From Penelope pileata (lineage: Eukaryota > Chordata > Aves > Galliformes > Cracidae), in the NCBI GenBank assembly GCA_013396635.1, contig WBMW01005035.1:310001-374000 (forward strand): 64,000 nucleotides of DNA, written 5' to 3'. Below are positions 11,901 to 25,256 of this stretch, piece by piece. The position numbers were made by a program, and so were the translations under genes. Within the stretch, counting starts at the first letter, position 1. The number at the start of each line of letters is the position of its first letter. Under the pieces are notes generated by a model, which did not search any database, was not told the origin of the DNA, and saw nothing but the letters and a program-made list of their open reading frames with translations.

Positions 11901-14900
11901 ACAGTTCACTGGCTGACGAGGGAAGCAAGATAACAAGAGATGGGCGATAGCTGGGGGAGCAGCCTCGCTCTCATAGGAGGAGTGGGGAGTGCAGGGTTCT
12001 GGCACGCCGGGGCTGGCACGGGGGATCTGCAGCTGCTCCAGGAGGGCTGCCTGGCTCAGCAAGCTTGGTGCATGGATCACCAGCCTGTTTGTTACCCCAC
12101 GTAGAAGCACTGATACGCATGTTCCTTGCAGCCGAGCTGGGAGTGCTCGTGCAGGATTTCCATTAGATGCATACAATGCTAGCTCAGCCTGGGTGTTTGT
12201 TCACTCTCTGGTTTTATTTATTCATTTAATTTTTTTGGTTAAATGTCTGTATGAAAATACAGATTCAAGGGGAGAGCAGAATCCATCCCTTCCCTCCCTC
12301 CATCCCCTCTGGCCGCTTCTGCTACTCATGGCAAGGGCTGGAGCAGGCAAGACCTCCTCAGGAGCGTGAGATCCAGCATCATTCATTTTATGGGGCCCTC
12401 CCGCGAGAGTGAGGGATTTGTTACCCTGACTCCTGCTGGGGAAAGGCTCCCACAGCCAGAATGTGAAACACAATACAGCATGGGCTCTGACATTCAAGCT
12501 GGGTTATTTGAGGAGAGTTCGTTACACGGGGCCAACGCAGCACAATCCCAGCAGTAATTATACAGGCTTGCACCATTTTGACTGGTTAAATGCTAACTCT
12601 AGCCTGAAATTATCGAGCTACAGAGCAAAGCAACTGTGCTGTGGTGGGGTTTAGGGGTGTAGAAGGAGGGAAGGGGGTTGGGAAAAGGAGTTGTGACTGG
12701 ATAATGCCTGTTCATTGAAGACCCTTGTGTGTAGGATGTGTGCTAGCATAGTCGTGAGCACAGGAGGTTTTCAGGCAGGAGCAGAGGATTATGGCAGATG
12801 GTTTGGGACCTTCCTCGGCAGTGGCACTCGCAGTAATTCCAGCGCTAATACCAGTGTTAAGCTTTCTGCTGAAGAAAATGATGTGATAGATGAGCAATGC
12901 AACCTGCACCAAAATCATTAGGATTGTGTTAACAGGGGTGGAGGGCTTCAAGGGGATGTGAGCAAATAGTGCCAGCGACGTGTCACAGCGGTAAAGCCTA
13001 GGCTGCTACAGGCAGATGGGGCTGCTTTGATTTGCACTGTTGCAAACTGGTGCCCTTACCAAGTCTAAAACTTCTGACTGTTGTTCAGTGCTGGTTTTGA
13101 AAAGTCATTTCCACTTAGATTTTGGTCCTGAAGTGGAAAAGCCAACACCGAGCATCCACTACTCATCGTGCCCCGCCTCTGCTACCTCCAGGGCAAGTCT
13201 GTGCCAACAAGCGGGGCGTTCAAACTGTAGTCCAGGCATAATCTGAGGGGTCAATGTGCAGGGGTTTGCAGAGCAATTTGTGTCATCATAAAGTGGACAC
13301 CTCAGCTCAGAGGAGTTGTCCCATAACTCAGTGGAGAAATAACCATGTCTGAGAGGCTGCAGTTTTGTCATCACCACTGCTGGATTTGGCTAATACACGA
13401 GTGATGTCTTATGTCATAGGTTCAGTAACGAAGGTCTCTACCAAGGCAGACTCTGACAGTGAAGCAATACCTCACTCTTGGACTGTGGAGAGTCTGTGGG
13501 TGGCAGCTGAATTTCTTCTGTCATGTTTTTAGTAGCATGTTGGAACACCAAGCACAGCTGCTCAGAGAAGGGCCTGCAGAAGGATCGGGAACCCTTTATA
13601 GAGCATCTTTCATCTGAAAGGCTTTTTCTTCCTCAGTCAAGTGTGTGCAGAGCAAGCAGAGGTCACAGGAAGTGTAGGTGGTAGGGGTGTCGTTATTCCT
13701 CTGTGAGAGATCAGCCCATCTGAAGGCCACACATTGGAAGGTCCATTTGACGCTTTCAGCAGTACAGCAGTGCTGGGCTGCTGGTGACAGGTAGGTGGGC
13801 TGCTGTGGCCAGGCACCAGGTAGTGCTGAGCCTTCACCAGCACAGCCAGCTCCGTGCTCCCAAACACAAAGCAACTTCCAAACCATCCTGAAACAGTAAG
13901 GCACACGGGAAGGACCAGTGCACAGCTATTTGCAACGTGAGGGCTGAGCAGCATGATGTTAATATCTCCACATCACCCATCCCTATCTTTCCAACTGTTT
14001 TTTCCCATAATGTGAGATAATTCCCAGTTGCTTTGCCATGCAAGTAACAACATGTCACTTTTTCTTTTTTTTTCCCCATTTGTTTTTTGGCTGGGACATC
14101 AATAAGGACCTTCCTGCATTTAGACATGAAGGAAGAGAAGGAAAACAGTCTTGTTTTCAATAAGACAGGGTCTGTTCCTCCGTTGCTCAATTGCCCATTT
14201 GCACAAGGCTTTCTGGCCCTGCTGTATCACTTTTCTCTGGAGAGTTACCATCGACATGGGGAGGCGAGGCCATGTTGGAAGGTAGCCTGAGGATAACAGG
14301 CGTTATAAAGAGGAATTTTTTTCCCTGCTGTTTTTGTTTGTTTTACGACAGAGGCTGAGGAGCTGGCCAAGAGCCTCACACAGCAGGTGCTGCCTGGGAA
14401 TGCAAGGGGAGCAAAATTCCTACTAAATGGAAGCATTATTTGACACCACTGCCTTTCGCAATCTTTTTCTTTTGTTTCAGACAAACTCCAAGGCCTCCTG
14501 GGCTTTGTGGTCAAAGCTGTGTTGGACTCTTCTGCAGGGGAGGAAAGGGAAGTAGTAAGGGTGTCCCCAAACATGCCAAAGGCTTGGGTGACAGCGACTG
14601 AGCCTTCTGGAAACAATACTTCTGGGTTCCCACAGAAGTAGCAAGAGGGCCAAGGAAAAAAAAGTCCCCTTTGGCTACCTCACAGCATTTTTATATCCCT
14701 TATATTTATTTAATTAATTATTTTTCTCAAGAAGAGGTTGAGTCTGCACACCCACACTAAAATGCTTTCGACATTTGGTGACCTCTGAGACTAGAGCTGC
14801 AAGAATGGGTCACAGCTCTTCTTGGCTATTGCTCTCCCATGGCTGTTGCAAGACTGGAAGAGGGGAGGCATCATGAGCAGGGGGAAGCAGACTAATTCCT

Positions 14901-15254
14901 TCTTTTCAGTAGAGGCTTCCCCTGTAGCTAAGACCTTCAGCTCCTCTCTTTCACTTTGGTACCCCAGCTTCTCACCTGTAAAACTGATAGGGGCCACATG
15001 GGGATGGTATATTAGCAGCATAGGATGTGCAACTATTTCATAAGTGGTGGATCTGCAGAAATAGCTAGAAAGAAGGAAGTCAGAATTTTTCAGAAATGAC
15101 AGGCTTCAAATCCTGTCATGTTTTGCAGTCAGGCAGGCCACTTCTGTTCACATGCTCTCCTCCTAGGAGCAAAAAAAGAGGCAAAGACTCGTTTCTCATA
15201 GCCTTGTATTTGGGTACTCTTGATGTATGAAATGAACTTGCAGAAGTGCCTGGG
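5986..15254. other. Gene-free interval with a GC-rich centre
   Basis: At 10700-11460 both strands stay open for over 200 codons at once (247 codons plus, 205 minus), which is what GC-rich non-coding sequence does; neither product resembles a protein family. The stretch 12180-12650 is non-repetitive, with homeobox-type TAATTA words, and could be regulatory. Nothing else is identifiable. Confidence 0.6.
6965..6998. repeat. A-rich purine simple repeat
   Basis: Repeated GAAAAAA-type units without pyrimidines. Confidence 0.8.
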
Positions 15255-16163
15255 AATAGACCTGTAACTAGTGGTATTCCCCAGGGGTTGGTACTGGGTC
15301 TGGTCTTGTTCAACATCTACGTCAATGACCTGGATGAAGGAATAGAGTCCACTCTCAGCAAGTTTGCTGATGATACAAAGCTGGGAGGAGTGGCTGACAC
15401 AGCAGAAGGTTGTGCTGCCATTCGGCAAGACCTGGACAGGCTGGAGAGTTGGACAGAGAGGAACCTGATGAGTTTTAACAAGAGCAAGTATAGAGACTTG
15501 CACCTGGGGAGGAATAACCACACGCATCAGTACAGATTAGCGGCTGATGTGCTGGGGAGGAGCTCTGCGGAGAAGGACCTGAGGGTCCTGGTGGACAGCA
15601 GGTTGGCCATGAGCCAGCAGTGTGCCCTCGTGGCCAAGAAGGCCAATGGGATCCTGGGGTGCATTAAAAAGAGCATTGCCAGCAGGTCGAGGGAGGTGAT
15701 CCTCCTCCTCTACTCTGCCCTGGTGAGGCCACATCTGGAGCGCTGTGTCCAGTTCTGGACTCCCCTGTACAAAAAAGACAGGGATATCCTAGAGAGAGTC
15801 CAGCGAACGGCCACAAAGATGATGAGGGGCCTGGAGCACCTCTCTTATGAGAAAAGGCTAAGTGAGCTGGGTCTGTTCAGCATGGAGAAGAGAAGACTGA
15901 GAGAGGGGATCTGATCAATGTTTATAAACAGCTAAAGTGCAGGAGGCAATGGATGGGTCCAGGCTCTTCTCAGTGGTGTGCAGTCACGGGACAAGGCCAA
16001 AAACTGAAACACAGGAAGTTCCACACACACACGTGTAAGAACTCCTTCGTAGTTAGGGTGATAGAGCACTGGAACAGGCTGCCCAGGGAGGTTCTGGAGT
16101 CTCCTTCTCTGACCCATCTGGACGCCTACCTGTGTGACCTACTGTAGGGAACCTGCTTTAGCA
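15255..16163 (+). mobile_element. CR1 LINE fragment with a 222-codon open reverse-transcriptase frame
   Basis: The frame 15246-15914 encodes the C-terminal half of CR1 ORF2: [20 protein letters not shown], then the intact catalytic [10 protein letters not shown] box, the [15 protein letters not shown] block and the [17 protein letters not shown] thumb region. It runs to [10 protein letters not shown] and a stop. Related sequence then continues through WNRLPREVLESPSL and CTGTAGGGAACCTGCTTTAG to about 16163. The copy is 5'-truncated. It also lacks the last CR1 bases with the octamer repeats, so its 3' end was lost. The long open frame suggests a fairly young copy, but it cannot be autonomous. 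Confidence 0.93.
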
Positions 16164-17459
16164 TGTTATGTACATGACATCTTGTCTAGGTCAAAAGCAT
16201 CCTTCGATGGAGGTGGTGGAAACCTGCGTTTTGAGATGTTGGTTTCTGGCAGAGGCAGCAGTCCTGGAAAGAATTCAAGGGGAGTTGCAGGGAGTTTTTT
16301 CTTGTATTTCATATACTGCAAAAGATGGATAAATCTATGTGAGACAAATATTTGCATCTTGCCATCTCTGCCACTGTTATTTATTAAATACATTAAAAAA
16401 ATGAATTCCAAAGGATTACAATAGATGGAGAGGAGAAAGTCAGAGAGTTCAGAAAATGAATTTGAAATGAGTTTCTTTCAGAAGGCCATTAGTGTAGCAA
16501 TAAAATGTCTGCCCATTCAGAAGGAAGGAAGGATAATACTGAAAAATAAAAAGAAAAAAAGAAGAGGCTTCTGGTGTAAATTGTCAATGGTGAGAAAAAT
16601 CTGTCCTCTGCAGATAGCCAAAAGGACAAACTGTGACAATGATCAAGCCCTTTCAGATCAGGAGTCCCAGAGAATGGTATAGCTGCTGAAAAATGAAAAA
16701 GATGCAGAATAAGATTGCATAACTAATTCAGAGTTGGCAAATATGACTTCATGGTGTGACACACAGATCTAGCTCCATCTGCATGTCAAATGGGATGGGA
16801 AGAGAGTAATAACACACAATGCATGTGTGCGAGGAGGTGGGTAAGGTGCTCATAAGCCCTTTGGCAAGGCAAGTCACTACCCTTGTTTCAGCAAGAAATG
16901 TCAGTTTGTGTTTTGCATCAGCAAGTTCAATTTCTGTTCTCTCTTCTGAATGAGAGTATTCTGAAAAATGTTTTCAGAATTCACATCAACATTTTCTGAA
17001 AGACAAATTTCTGTTTCCTTACATGGAGTGAATTTTCTCTGTATTCTTTATAAAGAAATAGTAATACAAGCACCGATGCAAAATTTTTGTAGATAGACAA
17101 AACTGCAATATAGTTGACTTACAAATATTTCTGATGTTTTGTTCCAATGACAGTCAAAAAACCCTCAGAACTTTGAGGAATGCAGTTTGCCAGGCAATGC
17201 TGTTCAGTTGTAAAGCAGGGAAGGATACAGAACTCATTGCTAGATGTGAAGCCAAACAAAAATGTATTAGAAACAAGGCACATTTTTTAATTAATGTGAG
17301 CTTCTACATCAAGTGAGGTGGTGAGTCTCCAGCTTTTGATATGTTCACATCCCCTTACCTCAATATGTCTGGAGCTGGATGATTTTCTGGAAAAGGCAGC
17401 AAAACTACTGGACTTGGTACCAGGCTAATTCACTGCAACCAAATGGCTTTGAAATATAG

Positions 17460-17519
17460 GAAGTCATACCAGATGTTCTCATGGTTCCTTCTGGCCTTAA
17501 ACCCTGTGAATCTATGAAT
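17460..17519 (+). mobile_element. Old CR1-like 3' end
   Basis: TTCCTTCTGGCCTTAAACCC followed by TGTGAATCTATGAATG resembles the 3' terminus of older amniote CR1 copies. It is short and diverged. Confidence 0.5.
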
Positions 17520-19018
17520 GAGTTTCTGAATCTGTGAAATCCCAAATTCTAAGAATACAAACATATGATTAGAGTTACATTTCTGGCCTCCAGATCAGAA
17601 GAAAGATATTGAATGCGCATTGTTGCGATAAATCAAAGAAGCAGCTGAATCTGAGCTGTAATAAAAGTTGACTGCAGATCTCTGTGCAGAAATTGGTCAT
17701 ATGTCATGTGAGGACAAGGCTCAGAGAAGTGATTTCCCAACATCTGCATTGACTGCTTTTTGGAACAGCCCCTTCCAAGCTCCTCTTTGGTGGAGATCCT
17801 TCTCCATCCTTGATCCTAAATGCCACACAGGATCTTGCTTGACAAGTGACAATCAAGAAGGCACAGAATGCTGCTGACCACAGTGTAATCGAGATGGGCA
17901 TCCCTGCTATGAAAACCAGCAGTGAGGCATTCAAGTTGAGAGAAAGGGTTTTTGTTTTGCTGGGCTGGTTTCAGGGGAAGCTCATCAAAACGGAGGAAAT
18001 TGGAACCCATAGTCAGCAAGAAACTGAGCCACGGTCTGAGCATGGCCGTGCCAAGTATGGATCCAGCCGCTCCCCTCCTCCCACCCTTCCCCCAAAAAAG
18101 GAGGAAGAGCAACAACAACAGAATGAATTATGACACTTTTGTATGATTTACTAGCATTTTTAAGTAATGTGATCTGTTTCAGGAGGAAGTCTTGCATGTG
18201 GCTCAGAACCGGATTCAGGCAACATGAGTTTGACTCTCACTACTCTAACATATTCTTGCCAAGCTCTGAGCATCTCATTTTTCGCTCTTTCTCAGACACG
18301 TCTCTGGGTGGAGAAGCCTCCAAAGCAGCCAGGAGCCACCCAGTGTGCCTCCTCAGTGTCACATGAAACGATTCATAGGATGCATGATTGATCACCATGC
18401 TGCAAACCTCCCTTTTGCATATGTCAGGATGCTGATAGCTGGTGCAATGGACACACCTGGACAGCTGTTTTAAAGCAAACCTCCTTCAGGAAATGGACAC
18501 CTCAGCTGAATGAGATCATCAGAAGGAAAGCATGCACTGACGAAATTCTCCAGGGAAGTGCCCTTATTATATAATGCTGAGCTGCATGCGCTGTGCAAAG
18601 TGCTGTGTGTCATTTGCAGAGGGCCCGTGGATACTCCAACGCCTCCACCGATGTCACGCAACGCTGGGCGAAGGAACAAGCACGGCAATGTCACCAGGCA
18701 CTGCATAATGCCAATGACAGTGGAACTAATGTAGAAGCGATTATCTTTACATTATTCAACACTTCCAATTGCTCTCAGTTTTAAGTGGCTATATGATGTA
18801 ATAATATATAAATACTGTAATAGAGGGTTTATTTATAGACATCCTCAGTGTCACCAGTGGAAGTATTAATGCATTTTTCCCACGCTATATTCATTGACTG
18901 CAGTACAGCAACCCATTTTCAAGGGTTTGTGTCAAAAGAGTGTTTAAGCCATTCCTCAGTCACAGGGGCAACTGAATGGTTAATTTAGCAGGCAGATTAA
19001 TCTGCATATCGTAAGCGA

Positions 19019-19110
19019 AGAAAAAAAATTAAAAAAAAAAATTAAAGAAAAAAAGGAAAAGAAAGGAGAGAAGAGAAGAAGAAGTGAAGAGAAGAAGAAG
19101 AGGTGAGGGT
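19019..19110. repeat. Polypurine tract
   Basis: Over 80 bases of the plus strand are almost purely A and G, first A-rich then GA and GAA repeats. Such tracts can form triplex DNA. No transposon is attached. Confidence 0.85.
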
Positions 19111-21701
19111 GATGAGAGGACATGCTTCAAATGGAAAAAGAAGATTGGTTTCTCTAAAGCCAGCAACTTATTTGCAGCCTGGAGACCGAAGGATTCCCAG
19201 CATGGTAGGGCCGTGCAGCCCCCAGCTCTCAGCCCAGACAAGAGCATCGTGGAGGGAGCAACCAGCCCTTAGGACTGCATCAAGCATGGGAGCAAAGGCA
19301 GCTTCAGGGCTCAGAAATCAGGAGTGATGCCATTCGCACCGCAAGAGTTGCTCTGGATTTCTCACAGCAGTGGCCTTAATCAAGCCGGCATTCCTGATGA
19401 TCCTATTCAGCCTTCAGCTTTTCCCCTACTTGAGGGATGAGCTTTTGCTTCCTCTGAACTCACTAACACATGTGGCTTGTCATTGCTTGCAGCACGTACC
19501 ATGGCTCTCTATTAACAGCTCCATGAGTGGTGAAGCCATGGGAAGACTTGTAGGGAAAGTGGCAAAGCTTCTCCGGCCAGAATAGGACTTTCCCCATTCA
19601 CCTTTCTTCAGTTTGCCACCTTGAGGGCATGGCTTCTTGTGCAAGTGACAACTGGAGGGGCCATAACTTCCTCACAGCACTGGCATGCTGCAGGGAAGCA
19701 GGAGAAACTGCCTTTTTTCCTCATTTCACAACAAACAGAGCTGCGCTGTAAACAGCATTCATCACACAGGGAGTTCCACTTAGAACTGGGTGAACACTAG
19801 AAAAATGCTGTTTACAAGTCCTCCCACAAATACAAACCATGAGTTTATTTTGGCAGCAGCAGTGATCCTCCTAGTGATTGCTGCTGGCCAGCGATCGGGC
19901 AGGTACAACATTTGCTGAAATATTCATGGGATGGGGAGGTGTTGCAGAGACTTGTGCAAATATAAACGTGCTAAGCTGTATTCACATGCATGTGTGCAGA
20001 GAGAGGTTTGCATGAGCTGATTGTGGGTCTGGGACTTCTTCAGTCGAAACAGAGAAACTCTGCTACATAATAAACAGCAGCACACACATGAGCTCACCAA
20101 GAGAGCACGAAGAAAAAAAAAAAGAGCAAATATCAGATACTTGAAATCCAGTCAGGCTGTGTGGTTTACAATCAACCCCAAGACCTAGAAATGGCCACAG
20201 AAACCATTCATGTAATTGCTGAATGTCAAACTCATTTGTAACGTTCCTGCAGCCTTTTGCAAGCAGAGGCCCATGTTCAATAGGATTCATTTGGATGCAA
20301 TTAAAATCAGGCGAGGGTGTGAATATCTTACTGCAGCAGGGCCAGGAAAGGGGACTCAATTGCATGGCTCATTGGGTTTGGTGAGTGGTGGTCCAGCCAG
20401 GTTTCCTCCAGAGTGGGTGTCTGAAGCAGATGGATGAGTACTGAGGGCAGTACAGATAGGGATAGCTTGGAAGGAAGAGCAATGGGAGAGCTGGCCTGGG
20501 AGGTGTGTGCATGGGCTCACGTTCCAGAGGTGGCCCCTATGGGCAGGGACCCACCACAGGGGGCTGAGAGGCGACCCTTTAGCTGTGCTCAGGCTTTGTA
20601 ACCCCAGCTACACAGCCCTGCTGCAGCCAGGGACTTAACCGTGTGCTGGCTGCAGCCGATGCGTCAGCATGTGCAAGTAATTGCGATGGCTGGAAGGACT
20701 TGGGTTCTGTTTTGTTTGCATTGTTCATTTCCTACAAATGCAATTACCAAGGGATAAATTAAATTAGGTTGCAACGTTATTTTGAACATCTTTTCTGTTT
20801 TGCTTTACTTCAAATTTTCTGAGAGGCCAGTGTTTACAGTTGAAAATACAACTTGGCAGAAGTACAATCAGGAGTGAGCAACACGTACCACAAACAAAAC
20901 CATTAAGGCCATTTAGTAAATTTTTGTAAAAGACAATCAAGTGTTAGAGGACTAATTTCCCACTTGGTCATCATGGTCTTATGTCAACATTAACACCATT
21001 GACTTCAGCTGAGCCCTACAGGCACAGGACTGATGCGATGGGGTGGAAAGCTGGCTCAGTCTGTGATTATGTATATCGCATTATTCACAAGACAAAGCAG
21101 CTCCTGGGGTAAGCACCCTCAAGGCTCTGAATGCAACATGTTTCTCACTGAAATCAGTGGCAGAGCAGCTGTGTACTGCAGGGGGCTGAAGCTAGGTGCC
21201 CCAGCCACCACCGGGAAGGCACAGCCACCACCAATGCGCTGGGCGGGCTGGATGCATATTTAGGAGAGGATGGGAACTGGAGAATGGGTGGATGACTGGA
21301 GAGAGGAGGGTCTTCCTCCCCATGTGCATCATCTCCAAGCCACTAACACCTTCTAATTGCTTCATGTTTCTCTAGTCTTAGAAGAATATTTAAATTATTC
21401 CTTGCAGATGAGGAACTGTTTCCAAAGCTCCTCAAACCAATCATTTTATATGTATGTATAGTCTATATGCTTGTGCATAAAGATATGTATGTATAGGAGA
21501 AAAGACAGGTGTTTTTCACCTGGTTTAGCAGAGGGTTTTTTTGTTTTGTTTTGTTTTTTGTTTTTCTGTGTTTAGGTCTACTAGAAGAGAAACTGTATCA
21601 GATATGCTGGGTTGGCTACCGGCATGAGATGAGTAAAGCTGTTTGGGAGAAGAAGTTTGTGAATATTTCAGGGTAATTGCTAACAGTTAGTCCCAGAACC
21701 A

Positions 21702-21756
21702 GAAGGAAAAAAAGAATAAGAAAGAAAAGGAAGAAAGGAAAAAAAGAAAAAAAATA
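21702..21756. repeat. Polypurine tract
   Basis: GGAAAAAAAGAATAAGAAAG and continuing GAAA/GGAA units form an almost pure purine stretch of about 55 bases. Confidence 0.8.
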
Positions 21757-24700
21757 GAACAGCTTTCGCCTGTTACTGATTTCCTTTTCAGTTACAGGCA
21801 CCATTGTTTGTTTTAATGACAGGAAAAGAGAGCTGTCAGAAGACATTTGCATAGTGCAAATAGGGTCACAAATCAGAGGGAATGCGTAGATCAGTAAGCA
21901 GGGAGCATGCAGCCATCGTGTGCAACTGCAAGAATGGGATTGTTTCCTGAAATATGGTGAAAAGCTGATAGTTTTTCCACATGCCATTGAGGAGTCAAAC
22001 AAATTTCAGGAGAAGTGTCCCTGCTTCCTCCTTGCAGCGAGGTTGGAAAGGCTCTCGTGAAAGCGTTGCTGTTTGTTTATTTTTATAGCTGTGTGCTTAA
22101 GATGCATTCTTTGAAAATGTAGCTGATACGTCTGTTTGTATAGACTGCACTGCTGGTGAGTTAGAGCAGGGGTTTGTGTTCATTTGGGAAAAGAGAAAGA
22201 ATCCTGGCCATCAGAAATGTTTACTATATCAGGAAATGAATTCACTAGTTGAGGGTTCCAGTGGACATAAAACAAAAATTAAAACAAGAGCCTTGTATAA
22301 ACCCACTTTGTATTGTCTCCTCCATAAACAGCCCCATACGTGACAAAGCTCAGAGCGGGCGAGAGAGGTAGTTTTATTGGGGCATGTGGAGGGAAGTTAA
22401 TTGCTGTCGTGTTTTGATTTTTTTTGCACATGTTGGTGAGTTCGAGACAAAATCTGGTCTTCCTTGCTTCCTCCCATTCCAGGGAGAGCGGAGCCTTCGC
22501 AGAGAAATAACACTAGGCAAAATGACTTCAAGCTGTCACCATTACACAACCTAAACTTTATTTCTTCATTAATGCATTACAGAGCAAAAAAACAATGAGA
22601 GCATTCCTCTGGAATGTGTGTTTACTGAGCACAAAATGATATGTTTACTGAAATAGCAGTTGCTGATGGGTTACCCAGTGGGAGAGAGCTTTCTCTTTCC
22701 GCACCGGTCCGGGACCTGGTGCCACTCTGCTCTTCAGTTCTCGGTGTTGGAGACATGCCATGAACAGAGGAGTTTTGGGATGTCCCCATTCTCCCACAGA
22801 AAAAAGCAGCAGCGATGCTGACCCGAGGCTCGGCTGCATCCGGCAGCACCTTTCCGCTGGCTCCACTGAGGGAAGGAGAAAAAAGGAGAGCAGCTTTGAG
22901 GCATCCTTTGGTAGAAGAAGCATGAGTCAGAGGAGAAGGGCTAATCCCGGGATTGTGTAGCGCTCATCCTGGCATGGGAGCTGGGGGATGCTCAGGTGCT
23001 GGTGGCACGTGGGCGAAGGGTGGGTGCCACTGGCTCCCCAAGGAAGGGGAGGGACAGTCCCTCCCTGGAGCCAGGGTGGCAGAGGACAGACACCACAGCT
23101 CCCAGGGACGCAGAAGCAGAGCTGGGGGAAACCCCGCGGGAGGAAGGGCAGGAAAGCAGCAATGTCCCTGTGGTCACAGCTATGAAGGCGTTCCTGACGG
23201 CCGGGTGTGATGCGCACGTTGTGAATGACCCGGACAAAAACAGCCAGAGGGGAGGAAAGGGAGTCAGACAGACCAAGGAAAATGAAGCTGGTGATGAAGC
23301 TTCCTGCTTTCTCTCAAAAACCAAAGCAAACCACTCGTGTGCTGGTTCATGCATGTGCACGCAGGTGCACATGCGCACACCTACGCATCCAGCCTCAAAT
23401 ATTCAGAGGAAACAAAGGATGATTTTTTCTTTCTTTACGCCACTAAGGTTCAGGCAGTATAAGCAGTAATTAAGGAGCTTTTGCTCAGCACAGCTGCCAA
23501 GCAGACATCAGGTTGGCTGCTGTGCTGCTTGGTGTGAGTACGGCTCTCCAGTGATTCACAACCAGCCCAATCAGAACAGCCCAACCAACAAAAACACAAC
23601 TGCAATGTTTTCTGTTCGTTCCCTTTTCCTTTAAAGAAGAATACTCACATACACCAAGGAAAAACAAAAGCAGAGAGTGCTTTCTAACCTGGTACAGCAT
23701 ATTACACTAATTAAGGGATGCTGTTACTCATGCATCATTCACGACCCTGCCAAAACTGGGAACAAACAGTCCCTATGATCTGGATAGGACTGTCTGAGCT
23801 GAACTTTGCAGAGGTTTCTGATCTGACAGTGCCCAAATGGGAAACATTCTTCACCTCTGCCAGCTCCTTGCAGTTTGCAGTGCTGGGGCAGATGCTACAA
23901 CAAGGGTGGAGAAGAGAGATGTGGAAATGCAATTAGAGAAGATCAAACTGCCGACAAAGCAGCTGGGCTGGCAGCAAAAACTGTGGACAGGTTTTAGGGT
24001 CTCTTGGAAGTTTTAACCAGCCAATCCTGCCTCTACATCCTGCAGAGGTACTGTCTGGGGGCCTTGGACCATGTACTATGCCTTCATGTCCTACCGCAGC
24101 TTCTTGCTGGCTAGTAGGTAAGACCTGCACCATCAGTTATCTCAGTGTGGCCAACCCATGCCTAACTGCTGAGCTGCTTTGGGTCTTCCCTCAACATGGG
24201 GGAAGATTGTAGTCACCAATCCACCAGCAAAGCATCCATTATTTCTATGTCCTGGCGTCCATCCTGCTCTCTTTCACCCATTCCTTTCGGGTGGTACAAC
24301 CCAAGTGCTGGGACTGTGACTTCCTCTGTGTTTGTAAAGCATCAGCGCAAAGGGAGTCTGGCCTCCCTGGTGGGATTCCTGTGAGAGGAGAGCTCTTCTG
24401 ACACCATGCTCCAGACCGAAGGGGTAGCTTCAGACACAGGTTTGGTCATTCACCATCATTTAAGCAAGCGATGAGGTGAAAAGTCCACCTTGTTTGTTTG
24501 CTGCTTGTTTCTGCTCTCTGGTGTGCATCAACTACCAGAAATAATTGAAGGTCTCTTAAATTCCTATCATTGACAGAGCTGTCAAAGGGGAACTGAAGCT
24601 TCGGGTCAGAGATAATGACACAAGTCTCGGGATCATTCTCCTTTGCTTTCTTATCTGCTGTCTTATATTTGGCAGCATAAAGTCTGATATTTAGTCAGTG

Positions 24701-24984
24701 TGTGCAGGAGTTTACAGCACATAAAATTTCCCATGGATGGAGAACGGGCCTTGTGGCTCCTCCTGCTCGTGTTGAAGCACTTTGCAGGTAAATTGTAAAT
24801 GAAAGAGGAGAAGGCTCTGTATGCTTATCATCCCACCAAATGTAATAGAAGTTGTTTTGGCAGGGGGAAAGATCCCTGACTCTTCCTCAGGCTGCTCAGT
24901 CCCAGCCACTTCTCCCAGCTTGAGAACGCTTTGTCTCTGGTTCTCCCCTTCTCCCACCCAGGCCTTGTGATGCAGGAAGTGATA

Positions 24985-25256
24985 GGACTAGAGGGAATAG
25001 CCTCAAGTTGTGCCAGGAGAGGTTCAGCCTGGATATCAGGAAAAGCTTAGTCTCTGAAAGAGTGATCAAGCACTGGAACAGGCAGCCCAGGGAGGTGGTG
25101 GAGTCACCGTCCCTGGAGGTGTTCAAGAAACATCTGCATGGGATGGGGGGAACTAAGGGACATGATTTAGTGGATTAATGGGTAGTCTTGGTGGCAGGTG
25201 GAGGGATGGACTGGATGATCTTGGAAGTCTTTTCTAACTTTAATGATTCTATGATG
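24985..25256 (+). mobile_element. CR1 LINE 3' end
   Basis: It starts in AGGACTAGAGGGAATAGCCT and carries AACAGGCAGCCCAGGGAGGT and GGACTGGATGATCTTGGAAG. It ends ATGATTCTATGAT, the diagnostic CR1 3' octamer repeat. It is strongly 5'-truncated with no coding capacity left. Confidence 0.92.

Larger units (their letters stand above)
16164..24984. other. Gene-free interval
   Basis: It contains the old CR1-like end and the purine tracts listed separately. The stretch 22360-22600 is clean, unique sequence with ATTAATGCATTA-type words. Alternating purine-pyrimidine sequence lies near 23349-23380. No exons are recognised. Confidence 0.6.

Noticed and set aside
15129..15527. 132-codon minus-strand frame
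   Set aside because: It is the opposite strand of the CR1 reverse-transcriptase region.
20551..20565. CCACCACAGGGGGCTG considered as a CTCF site
   Set aside because: The AGGGGGC part fits, but the positions before it do not; too weak to call.
24200..24400. Search for small RNA genes or hairpins here and across the interval
   Set aside because: No tRNA, snRNA or microRNA-like fold I could defend by eye.
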